From: Cognatishimia activa | GTDB taxonomy: Bacteria; Pseudomonadota; Alphaproteobacteria; Rhodobacterales; Rhodobacteraceae | Direction: 5' to 3' | DNA length: 34,421 bases | Assembly (NCBI RefSeq): GCF_001458335.1 | Contig: NZ_CYTO01000018.1 | Location: forward strand, 1 to 34,421 | Shown here: piece after piece, positions 1 to 7,228 of the stretch | How the letters are laid out: each line of letters opens with the position of its first letter | Numbering within the stretch: position 1 is the first letter of the stretch | Made by a program: the position numbers and the translations under genes | Notes under the pieces: model-generated | What the model was told of the DNA's origin: nothing | Databases searched by the model: none | Seen by the model: only the letters and a program-made list of their open reading frames with translations

Positions 1-1904
1 TCCGCCAAATAGTGGACCTGGATGTAGAAAACTCCGAAAACAATAAGACCATTCGCGCCCTAGAAGCGGAGCTTACAGCCGGTCTTCGAGGGATAGGTCC
101 CGCTGCCATGAGCCTGCAGGACTTTGAAGCTCTAGCAGAGGATCCGGACCTCGATTCAGCAATTGCTGACAAGCAGGCAGAGGTTTCCCGCGCAGCGAAG
201 TCAAAAGAGCTCAAAGCCGCTGCAGCCGCGAGTGCATTTCCACTTCCATCGGAACCGGCGACCTTCGAGGCGGCCCTCAGCCAGACGGTCGAAGGAATTG
301 CCGCTGACGCGGTGGAAGCCGTAAGGTCCCATGTCGCAGTGCATGAATGCGCGGAAACGACTGAACCGGGCCTGGAAACCTGGCTGGAGCAGGGTCTGCC
401 CTACAAAGCGGAAGATACTTGTCCGTTCTGCGGCCAAGAGCTTAGGGATCGGAGCCTTCTAGAAGCGTACAGCCGTTTCTTCAGCGAAGCGTATCGAAAG
501 CTGGCCGAAGATGTTCAAAAGCTCCGTCAAACCTGTCAGCGCTACTCAAGTGGCGACTTCCGAAACGCAGCGGAACAAAGATCCAAATCCAACGAGAAAC
601 AGTTCGAATATTGGCGAGAGGCGGCTGGCATCGATGCTCCCGCGACCATTGACCATGAAGAATTGATCTCAAGGATGGAGCGCGCCGCTGCAGAAATGGA
701 CTCAGCGCTGCAGACAAAAGCCGCAAACCTCACTGTCGCTTTGGACATGGCGCGACTTGGCGTACCCATCAATGCCTGGGCGAGCGCGAGGGCGGTCATC
801 GAATCTGCCAATGCAGTACTTGATGATTACAACCGAGAGGTCGAGGCCGTTAAGGCCACGGTTGATGCCGGGCAGCTTGACAGCCTCACAAACGAGCGAA
901 AGAGCCTTGAGGCCCGAAAGCACCGCTTTGAGGCAAAGATCATCACGAAGGTAACGGGCCTCCAAACTAAGAGGCAGCGGAAAGGCGAAATTGCGAAAGA
1001 GAAAGCCAAGCTTCGTGATGAGCTCACCGGCCACGGCAAGACCATCACCGAAGGTCTCGGTAAGACAATCAATGCCTATCTCAAGCGTCTGAATGCGGGT
1101 TTTCAGATTGATTACAAAGAACCTGACTATCGCGGGAAAGAACCTGCAGCCAGTTACCAGATTCTGATTAACGAAGTTCCAGTTTCGCCGCGCGTGAGCG
1201 GGGATGCAACCGGTGCTCCGAGCTTCCGAAATACACTCAGCGCGGGCGACAAGTCGGTTCTCGCATTGGCGCTGTTTTTGGCGCAATGCAACGCGGACCG
1301 GGACATCAGCGAGACAATCATTGTTTTCGATGACCCGTTCACCAGTTTGGACAATTTTAGGAGGCAGTTTACGGCCATCGAAATCAGAAAGATTTGTGAC
1401 CGGGCCAAGCAAACCATCGTTCTATCGCACGACAAGGGATTCCTCCGCTTGCTGTGGGATAAAATCGACCAGAAACTAATCAAGTCGTTCGCATTGCAAA
1501 CAGGTGCGCCCGGCATTACGACTATCACGCCCTACGACATTCCAGGCTCGACGCAACCGCGCCATGTTACGGAGCGCATGAAGATTGAAGAGTTCATTGA
1601 GGGCGAGACTCACGAACTTTCGTATATCAGGTCGCGCCTACGAACGGTTTGCGAAGACTTCTACCGCAAAGGTGACACCGGACTCTTTGCTGAAGCTGCA
1701 ACGCTAGATCAAATCATCCGCGCCCTAAATGATGTGCATGAGGATCACCCGTTCAAAGGCGCACTCGAGGACCTTAAGGACATCAACGCCTATTCGCGGG
1801 TCGAGAACCATGCCGAGATCGATGGCGATCCCTACGTCGATACAAATTCCGACGAATTGAGGGGATTTTGCAGGATTGTCCTCAACTTAACGCGGGGAAT
1901 GTAG
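1..1904 (+). CDS. AAA family ATPase with zinc hook, RloC-like (5' truncated by window edge)
   Basis: This is the C-terminal part of an SMC/Rad50-like ATPase of the AAA_13 type. The frame is open to the left edge and no Walker A (P-loop) is present. The gene therefore starts upstream, and the GTG at 12 is unlikely to be the true start. Counting from that GTG, a CPFCGQ zinc-hook motif lies at residues 137-142, flanked by long charged helices (coiled coil). An ABC signature-like LSAGDKS follows near 409, then Walker B IIVFDDPFTSLD (Asp440/Asp441), then an LSHDKGF switch-His segment. RloC-family members can carry a C-terminal anticodon nuclease. I cannot confirm those residues in the last 130 aa, so nuclease activity is unproven. 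The neighbouring AbiE-type pair suggests a defence or plasmid-competition context. Family assignment is good; function is inferred. Confidence 0.8.
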   Translation, partial: RQIVDLDVENSENNKTIRALEAELTAGLRGIGPAAMSLQDFEALAEDPDLDSAIADKQAEVSRAAKSKELKAAAAASAFPLPSEPATFEAALSQTVEGIAADAVEAVRSHVAVHECAETTEPGLETWLEQGLPYKAEDTCPFCGQELRDRSLLEAYSRFFSEAYRKLAEDVQKLRQTCQRYSSGDFRNAAEQRSKSNEKQFEYWREAAGIDAPATIDHEELISRMERAAAEMDSALQTKAANLTVALDMARLGVPINAWASARAVIESANAVLDDYNREVEAVKATVDAGQLDSLTNERKSLEARKHRFEAKIITKVTGLQTKRQRKGEIAKEKAKLRDELTGHGKTITEGLGKTINAYLKRLNAGFQIDYKEPDYRGKEPAASYQILINEVPVSPRVSGDATGAPSFRNTLSAGDKSVLALALFLAQCNADRDISETIIVFDDPFTSLDNFRRQFTAIEIRKICDRAKQTIVLSHDKGFLRLLWDKIDQKLIKSFALQTGAPGITTITPYDIPGSTQPRHVTERMKIEEFIEGETHELSYIRSRLRTVCEDFYRKGDTGLFAEAATLDQIIRALNDVHEDHPFKGALEDLKDINAYSRVENHAEIDGDPYVDTNSDELRGFCRIVLNLTRGM

Positions 1905-2041
1905 CGAGTTTGCAAAGAAAAGCTCTGCGTATGTCGGACTTGGAGGTCCGCTTCAGCGAGTCGCCCGCAAAGGCTTTGCATCCGCAGCGAATGACTGCTT
2001 CCCGCCGATTCGAGACGGTCTTAGATACGCTTTCTCCAATA

Positions 2042-2070
2042 TTGACATTCAGAAAAACATGCCCTATTTC
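2042..2070 (+). promoter_or_regulatory. Probable sigma70 promoter of the AbiE-type operon
   Basis: A perfect -35 TTGACA (2042-2047) is followed after 17 nt by TATTTC (2065-2070). It lies just upstream of a strong AAGGAG ribosome site (2076-2081) and the antitoxin ATG at 2089. This leaves a very short leader. AbiEi-type antitoxins often repress their own promoter, but I saw no clear operator repeat here. Confidence 0.5.
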
Positions 2071-2088
2071 CTGACAAGGAGATAAATC

Positions 2089-2685
2089 ATGATCACATCG
2101 AAGATCAAACAACGCATCATCGGAAAGGGCCGCGGGGCGATTTTTGCGCCGTCGGACTTTCTGGACATCGGGTCCCGCGCCAGCGTGGACCAGGCGTTGT
2201 CGCGTCTGGCCGATCATGGTGTGATCCGGCGCCTGACACGTGGGCTCTATGACTATCCTAAAAAAAGCCCACGCTTTGGTTATCTGTCACCGTCAGCGGA
2301 CGATATCGCGCAGGCCGTGGCTCGCAAGGACAACCACGCCCTGCAACCTTCCCCCGCCATGGCGGCCAATCAGCTGGGACTCTCAACCCAGGTGCCGTCC
2401 AAACCAACTTACATGACCGATGGCCCAACACGGGTCAAAACTATCGGTCGGCAGGTGATCCAGTTCCGCAATGCCTCCTCCAAGACGCTCGTCGGGGCTG
2501 GCCAGAAAACCGGTGCCGTGTTTCAGGCGCTGCGTTATGTCGGCAAGGATCGGGTCGATGATCAGGTGATTGGCAAGTTGGCGCGTTCGCTGGACGACAA
2601 TGATAGGGCTCTGCTTTCCAAGCAAAGCAAGCATGTGCCAGCCTGGATGCATCCTGTCGTGCAACAGATCGTTGCGCTTGCCTAA
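2089..2685 (+). CDS. AbiEi-type antitoxin / DUF6088 family protein
   Basis: This 198-residue protein matches the DUF6088/AbiEi antitoxin pattern. An N-terminal winged-helix region (about residues 1-60) contains the segment with SRASVDQALSRL and then GVIRRLTRGLYDYP, typical of AbiEi-like DNA-binding domains. A C-terminal region follows that in the family neutralises the toxin. The start is set by a strong AAGGAG site 7-8 nt upstream. Only 2 nt separate its stop from the nucleotidyltransferase gene, the usual antitoxin-then-toxin order. In type IV systems such as AbiE the antitoxin also acts as a transcriptional repressor. Likely roles are plasmid stabilisation or anti-phage abortive infection. 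The family call is firm; the physiological role is inferred. Confidence 0.85.
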   Translation: MITSKIKQRIIGKGRGAIFAPSDFLDIGSRASVDQALSRLADHGVIRRLTRGLYDYPKKSPRFGYLSPSADDIAQAVARKDNHALQPSPAMAANQLGLSTQVPSKPTYMTDGPTRVKTIGRQVIQFRNASSKTLVGAGQKTGAVFQALRYVGKDRVDDQVIGKLARSLDDNDRALLSKQSKHVPAWMHPVVQQIVALA

Positions 2686-2687
2686 GT

Positions 2688-3695
2688 ATGGATCAGTTTG
2701 CCAACGACACCCCAGAACAACGAGACGAAGCCTTCCAGGAGGCCGCGGCGCAGCTCGGGATGTCCAAGGCCATCATTGAGAAAGACTTCTGGGTCTGCTG
2801 GTCCCTGAAGCAGCTTTTCGCCCTGCCCTCCTTTGGCGATCACATGATCTTCAAGGGAGGGACATCCCTCTCCAAGGCCTATGACGTGATCCACCGCTTC
2901 TCGGAAGATGTGGATCTATCCCTCGATCGGGCACAGCTTGGTTTCGAAGGAGATCGCGACCCCGAGAACCCCGACTTGTCCGGCGGAAAACGCAAATCTT
3001 TGCTGCAAGAGCTGCAGGAGGCGGCAGAAGCGGAGGTATCCGGTGCGCTCTTGGCCGAAGTCCAGGCTGGGTTCAATGCAAGCCTGGATCAAGGTTTTTC
3101 CCTGTCGGTTGATCCTGGCGACGCACAAACTCTACTCTTCGCCTATCCGTCGTTGACGAACGACACTGGTACCTACGTCAAACCCATTGTGCGTTTTGAA
3201 TTTGGGGCGCGTGGCGTCCACCTGCCGGCCGAAGTTCGCGAGATATCGCCATACGTGCATCAAGCCTTTCCTGATTTGCTGGGATCTTGCGAGGTGGATG
3301 TGAAAGTGCTGGGCGTTGAGCGGACGTTCTGGGAAAAGGCCACAATCCTGCACATGCTCTATCATCAGGATCCTGCCAAACCCCTCGCCGACCGGATGTC
3401 GCGCCACTATTACGATATGGCCCGGCTCATCGGTCACGAGGCCAAGGGGCGTGCCATAGGAAGTTTGGATTTGCTGGAACAGGTCGCTCATCACAAATCG
3501 GTTTTCTTCAAGGCCGCTTGGGCCAACTACGAAGACGCCAAACCAGGGTCCCTGAGATTGATGCCGAATGCGGAACTTACCGCCGCTTTGCGACGGGACT
3601 ATTCCGGCATGCGGGAGATGATCATCGGGGACGCGCCGGACTTCGATGACATCCTGGGGGCAATTGAAGCTTTTGAAGGTGAAATCAACAGCTGA
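2688..3695 (+). CDS. AbiEii/AbiGii-type nucleotidyltransferase toxin
   Basis: This 335-residue member of the AbiEii (MenT-like) nucleotidyltransferase toxins has the hallmark GGTSLSK followed by SEDVDLSLD. This is the family's G-[ST]-x(n)-D-x-D metal/NTP-binding core, near residues 53-80. A downstream FWEKATILH block and a basic RMSRHYYDMARL block match later conserved motifs. Characterised relatives transfer nucleotides to tRNA 3' ends or other targets and arrest growth. Its translation is probably coupled to the antitoxin, since the ATG lies 2 nt after the preceding stop. All catalytic motifs visible to me are intact, so this looks like a functional toxin. The RNA target cannot be read from sequence. 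Confidence 0.88.
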   Translation: MDQFANDTPEQRDEAFQEAAAQLGMSKAIIEKDFWVCWSLKQLFALPSFGDHMIFKGGTSLSKAYDVIHRFSEDVDLSLDRAQLGFEGDRDPENPDLSGGKRKSLLQELQEAAEAEVSGALLAEVQAGFNASLDQGFSLSVDPGDAQTLLFAYPSLTNDTGTYVKPIVRFEFGARGVHLPAEVREISPYVHQAFPDLLGSCEVDVKVLGVERTFWEKATILHMLYHQDPAKPLADRMSRHYYDMARLIGHEAKGRAIGSLDLLEQVAHHKSVFFKAAWANYEDAKPGSLRLMPNAELTAALRRDYSGMREMIIGDAPDFDDILGAIEAFEGEINS

Positions 3696-3908
3696 TCTAT
3701 CGGTCTGATTATTTGTCTGGGTCACATAGATTGGCACCTTGACGATATTGAGGATATCCGGCACGTTGCACTTGGCCTCTAGTGCATGCCAGTGTGCCCG
3801 CCACGCAAAGCTACGCAGCACGTCATTCTTAAATGAACAACCCAGACCAATTTCGGGATCTGGTTAGTAGCGGGCACCTAGTCGGATCCCTATTTTGGGA
3901 ACTGAAAC

Positions 3909-5066
3909 ATGACTAAGAAAACTAAAATCGATCAACTGAAACTATTGGCAAAACGCTATGCGCACGCTTCGCGCTCAAACCAACATGAGGCGCTTGATGC
4001 TATTGCATCAGAGCTGGGCTTTCCGCATTGGAAGGCGCTGACGGTCAAGGCCAAGCAAGGCTGGATGCCGAGCGAAGAAGAGCTTGCCAAGGCCGATATC
4101 TTTGTTCGTGAATTCTTCCCCTCACTCGGAGGCAAGCCGCAATTCATTGAGCAAAGCATGTCGCGGCCAGTCAGCGAGCCAATCAAAGCAGGGGAAATTA
4201 ATGGGCATGCCTACCAACTCTTTGAGTTCTCCGGTGACATTCGCATGGAAGGTGATGGATGGCGCATCCTCTTAGGCGAGGCTGATTTCTCGCGGCCTGT
4301 AGTCGAGATTGAAATCAAACACCGAGGTTCCAGCCCAGCAAATGACAGTGGTTTCGTTGAGAATGCCCTTGCGATTGCGGAAGCCCAGGCTGTGAAAACT
4401 CGTGCAGCCATAGCGTCTGACTGGCCTCGGCGATCGACCAAGCCAAATGCCAAAGGCGAAGTCGTTCACCCACTACAGGGTGACCGGGCCGCGGAATGGT
4501 TTTGCCTTCACTGCGATGGCAAAATTACGGGCGCTCAAATCGCTGAAAATCTATGGCACTGCCCGAGTTGTGGTGCATCTCCTCTGAATATTTTCACATC
4601 ACCGTGGTGGTTGGAAGGCGGTGATGAGGAGCCTAAAGCTGTTGAATGTGCCAATGATCGGGCGCGGCCAGAGCCCAGGGTCGATGTGGTGGATTCCAGG
4701 CCAACTCTGAGGCTAGATGAGGAGAGTATTTCCTTGTTTCTGCGAATTGCGCTTCTTGAAGATGCCACCAATCCGGGAGAGCGGCTCGGTGCTTTGCTAG
4801 CTGAGATCACTGTCGATGATGAGAACGATGCCTGGATCATCTTCGACGAAGACCTTTGGCCTGAAGACAAAGACCCGGATGCGGCCATTGCAGTTGCCGA
4901 CAAACTTGGCATCGAGCTCGAGCTTGCGATGACTTCTATGACGTTTCCGTTCACTTGGCCAGGTTTGGGACATGTAACTGCCAGCACCAGCGAGTATCTC
5001 GGGCATCTTCTGGACGCATACGGGAAACATGGGGTCATTGTTCGTAACAATAATGACCATGAGTAG
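3909..5066 (+). CDS. Uncharacterised zinc-ribbon protein
   Basis: I do not recognise a named family for this 385-residue protein. Residues 1-50 form a basic helical segment ending in LGFPHWKAL, a small N-terminal module I have the impression recurs in roseobacter hypothetical proteins. A central part (about 95-175) is mixed alpha/beta. A clear zinc ribbon follows, with CLHC at 199-202 and CPSC at 218-221. An acidic C-terminal domain (about 265-380) contains the segment IIFDEDLWPEDKD. There is no signal peptide or membrane segment. The start is ATG 3909 with a weak upstream GGGA. It sits alone, 213 bp after the toxin gene and before a hairpin. The ribbon could bind nucleic acid or protein, but no function can be assigned. 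Confidence 0.7.
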   Translation: MTKKTKIDQLKLLAKRYAHASRSNQHEALDAIASELGFPHWKALTVKAKQGWMPSEEELAKADIFVREFFPSLGGKPQFIEQSMSRPVSEPIKAGEINGHAYQLFEFSGDIRMEGDGWRILLGEADFSRPVVEIEIKHRGSSPANDSGFVENALAIAEAQAVKTRAAIASDWPRRSTKPNAKGEVVHPLQGDRAAEWFCLHCDGKITGAQIAENLWHCPSCGASPLNIFTSPWWLEGGDEEPKAVECANDRARPEPRVDVVDSRPTLRLDEESISLFLRIALLEDATNPGERLGALLAEITVDDENDAWIIFDEDLWPEDKDPDAAIAVADKLGIELELAMTSMTFPFTWPGLGHVTASTSEYLGHLLDAYGKHGVIVRNNNDHE

Positions 5067-5079
5067 TTGAGCGCCACTT

Positions 5080-5106
5080 GGCTCCACCGGCAATTTCGGT
5101 GGTGCC
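5080..5106 (+). terminator. Hairpin after the zinc-ribbon gene
   Basis: GGCTCCACCG (5080-5089) pairs with CGGTGGTGCC (5097-5106) except for one internal T-T mismatch. It begins 13 nt after the stop codon at 5066. No T-run follows, so it may be a 3'-end stabiliser or a Rho-assisted terminator rather than a classical one. Confidence 0.4.
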
Positions 5107-5394
5107 TTGGTCCGACATGACAAAAAACCGAGCCTTAGGTCTATTTGCGGGCTTTTCAGGTGAGGCAAACAGCTCAGGTCATTCGGCAAGTCAGCCTATG
5201 AAATATTCTTTTGCGCGTGAACCTTCGAATTGGGTGTCGCAATCTCCCTTTTTGCTAACTTTCCTCACCACACTTACCTCAAAGCGCCCTGAGCGGATCA
5301 ACCCCGCGAGGGGGTTCCCCTGTGCTGCGCTACGGTGATCCGCGGTCGCCATGAGACGTGCTCAATTCGTCACTTAGCAAAAAGGAAAATTGAC
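5107..5394. other. Intergenic leader of the DUF736 gene with a nested stem-loop
   Basis: No gene is seen here. CGGATCA (5294-5300) and TGATCCG (5336-5342) form perfect outer arms around an inner AACCCC / GGGGTT hairpin (5300-5316). This makes a nested structure about 50 bp upstream of the DUF736 start. It could be an RNA leader structure or an operator; there is no evidence to choose. Confidence 0.4.
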
Positions 5395-5709
5395 ATGACA
5401 CTCGAAGGTACAATCACCCGCACAAACGACAACACTTTCACCGGCTGGATCGCCTCCCTGACATTCGATGTCGACATCGCAATCTCAGAAAACCCTCACA
5501 AGAAGACCGAGAAGCACCCAGACTTCGAAATCACAGCCAAATCAACGCGCAACCGTTCCATCCGCATCGGCAGCGCCTGGAACGCCACCAGCCAAGCCGG
5601 CAACGACTACCTCTCCGTCGCCATCAATTTTGGCACAGGTGAAATCCGCGCCAACGCGGTCAAAACCGAGACCGATGGTGAATATCGCTTCATCCCTTAC
5701 TCAAATTAA
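5395..5709 (+). CDS. DUF736 family protein
   Basis: This 104-residue protein has the DUF736 layout: an N-terminal strand pair (GTITRTNDNTFTGWIASLTF), a central charged loop ending in HPDFEI, then IGSAWNATSQAGNDYLSVAI and a C-terminal strand. Length agrees with the family (about 100-110 aa). DUF736 proteins occur widely on alphaproteobacterial plasmids and integrative elements and have no established biochemical role. ATG 5395 is chosen because AAAGGAA (5381-5387) is at proper spacing and the family begins here; an upstream in-frame ATG at 5335 would add unrelated residues. A strong hairpin terminator follows immediately, so it is probably monocistronic. Confidence 0.88.
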   Translation: MTLEGTITRTNDNTFTGWIASLTFDVDIAISENPHKKTEKHPDFEITAKSTRNRSIRIGSAWNATSQAGNDYLSVAINFGTGEIRANAVKTETDGEYRFIPYSN

Positions 5710-5716
5710 GACGTCA

Positions 5717-5741
5717 GGCGCGGGCATCGCCCGCGCCTTTC
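5717..5741 (+). terminator. Rho-independent terminator of the DUF736 gene
   Basis: GGCGCGGGC (5717-5725) and GCCCGCGCC (5729-5737) form a perfect 9-bp GC-rich stem with a 3-nt ATC loop. TTTC follows. It starts 7 nt after the DUF736 stop codon. Confidence 0.75.
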
Positions 5742-6735
5742 ACTAAATTTCCGATCATTCGGGGTTCTCATGATGTCTGCGCCAGGACGGTTTTCACTCC
5801 ATTTTGATGGCGATGAGACAGTTGCTGGCGTCTCGATCATAGGTTAGGATTCTAAGTGGTTGATTTAAAAATCTTTTTTCTAGGCATTTTTGCTAGCTAT
5901 GATAGCGCTCCGCTGATAGCGCGTGTTTCACAAATTTAGCCGTGTGACACCCCTCTGCCCCAAAGCGTCCGTTTCTCATTGCGGTTTGACCAATTGCGTT
6001 TTGCCACGATCACCTTGTCTTGGTTGGAAGCTCAACTCAAAACATGGAACGGCGAAGCCTTTGAGTGGAATGTCGGCGCGGCGGGGAGAACATAAGCCAG
6101 TCGAGATATTCTTCCATTGTGCAATGACTTCGTTGGTCAGTCTTAGTACTGCAGTGAACGAATAGACGCCTCTGACAGGCCAAAACGTGGCTCTAGGCGG
6201 TGTGTCATGGCCAAACGGCCTAGTGGGCCCCCTGCCCCGCCCTGAGGGCGCGTCATCGCCGCTCTAGGCTTCGTCCGACAGGCCGTCCTGCGCCCAGAAC
6301 ACCGCTCCCCTACCCCATTGATCCAATAGGCGCCCTCCAGTCTCAAAGATGAGCCAGGAAGCCTTCTTTGTCTCATATGGGTTCAGGGGTGCTGTGATCC
6401 GCCCATTCGGGTCACGATCAGCTGGTGCAACGGATCTCGCCCGATCCTGTCTCAATGGTCCCTTGGAGTTCGCGCAAGCGCGATACGCCGCTGCGGGACA
6501 GATGCTTTAGAACCCGCTGGGTTCTCGCGCGCGCAACCCCAAAAGAGCAAAACCGTGTCCTCGGGCTTCGCCTGCGGGCCGCACCACTTTCGCACTTTTG
6601 GGGTGTGCGCTTGCTCACTCCGGCACTTCGCCAGTGGGTCAGGTTTTAGAGACGACGCCCTCAAGGGGCTTTTTCTCAAAACCAGACGACCAAAGGGGCA
6701 ACGACCCCATCCACACCACAAAGGAGTAAGCCGAT
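5742..6735. other. 1-kb gene-free region with several hairpins upstream of the DUF3768 gene
   Basis: No convincing gene is seen; the small open frames show no recognisable protein features. Visible structure includes a repeated GATAGCGC (5901-5908 and 5915-5922) and a perfect AGAACCC / GGGTTCT hairpin with a 3-nt loop (6509-6525). Long-range arms CCCCAAAAG (6537-6545) and CTTTTGGGG (6595-6603) follow. A GCCC / GGGC hairpin with five T residues (6657-6674) lies about 60 bp before the DUF3768 start. The last 230 bp could be a structured, possibly attenuating, leader RNA. The region 5930-6450 may be decayed sequence. Confidence 0.4.
6657..6674 (+). terminator. Terminator-like hairpin in the DUF3768 leader
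   Basis: GCCC (6657-6660) pairs with GGGC (6666-6669) across a 5-nt loop, and T residues run from 6670 to 6674. It sits upstream of, not after, a gene. It may be an attenuator, or the end of a small RNA that starts in the preceding hairpin-rich stretch. The stem is short. Confidence 0.35.
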
Positions 6736-7119
6736 ATGGCCCAACCAAACGAAAGCCGAAGCGAAGCTGAAACCAACGCAACCATTGCCGAACAAAACGA
6801 CAGGTTTCGCACCACTTGGGGGGCAGATTTTACTGTTCCCGGTCAAATCATGTTGACGCGCGGCGTGGCCGATCTGTCACCAGTAGCCAAAGCCATCATC
6901 ATGCAGCGGGTTCAAACCTTCTCAGAGTTTTCTAAGGACAATGACCCCTACGGCGATCACACCTTTGGAGCATTCGAGTTAGAGATCGCTGGCAACAGCT
7001 ACCACATATTCTGGAAAATCGACCTCTACGACAAATACTACAGCATGGGCAGCGATGACCCAGCAGACGTCGCCGTCACACGGCGCGTGCTCACCGTCTT
7101 ACACGCCTCTGAATACTGA
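6736..7119 (+). CDS. DUF3768 family protein
   Basis: This 127-residue soluble protein matches DUF3768. A short variable N-terminus is followed by QNDRFRTTWG, then PGQIMLTRGV, a helical LSPVAKAIIMQRVQTF segment, FSKDNDPYGDHTFGAFE, and finally IFWKIDLYDKYYSMGSDDPADVAVTRRVLTVL. The family is common on alphaproteobacterial plasmids and has no assigned function. A strong AAGGAG (6721-6726) places the start at ATG 6736. It lies 109 bp upstream of the ParB-like gene on the same strand. The DUF736 / DUF3768 / ParB-like neighbourhood recurs on mobile replicons, suggesting a backbone role in maintenance, which is inference. Confidence 0.88.
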   Translation: MAQPNESRSEAETNATIAEQNDRFRTTWGADFTVPGQIMLTRGVADLSPVAKAIIMQRVQTFSEFSKDNDPYGDHTFGAFELEIAGNSYHIFWKIDLYDKYYSMGSDDPADVAVTRRVLTVLHASEY

Positions 7120-7228
7120 ACGCGATGCACCCTTAGCTCGGGTGCATCCACGCAGTGCCTCCCCTTCAAATCAGCAATCGATGGGCGAGGCACATCCAAC
7201 CCACCACCGCAAAACAAGGAAATATCCG

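Noticed and set aside
702-1412. 236-codon open frame antisense to the zinc-hook ATPase gene
   Set aside because: It lies wholly opposite a well-supported coding region, shows no recognisable motifs, and is typical of antisense open frames in GC-rich genes.
3132-3821. 229-codon minus-strand frame running into the gap after the toxin gene
   Set aside because: Most of it is antisense to the intact AbiEii-type gene, and the unique N-terminal 40 residues match nothing I recognise.
5923-6165. 80-codon open frame in the gene-free region
   Set aside because: No family resemblance, no ribosome site and unusual composition; more likely non-coding or decayed sequence.
7055-7228. N-terminal extension of the large ParB-like protein
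   Set aside because: It overlaps the DUF3768 gene, has no ribosome site and low-complexity sequence; ATG 7229 has AAGGA at proper spacing and the family start.
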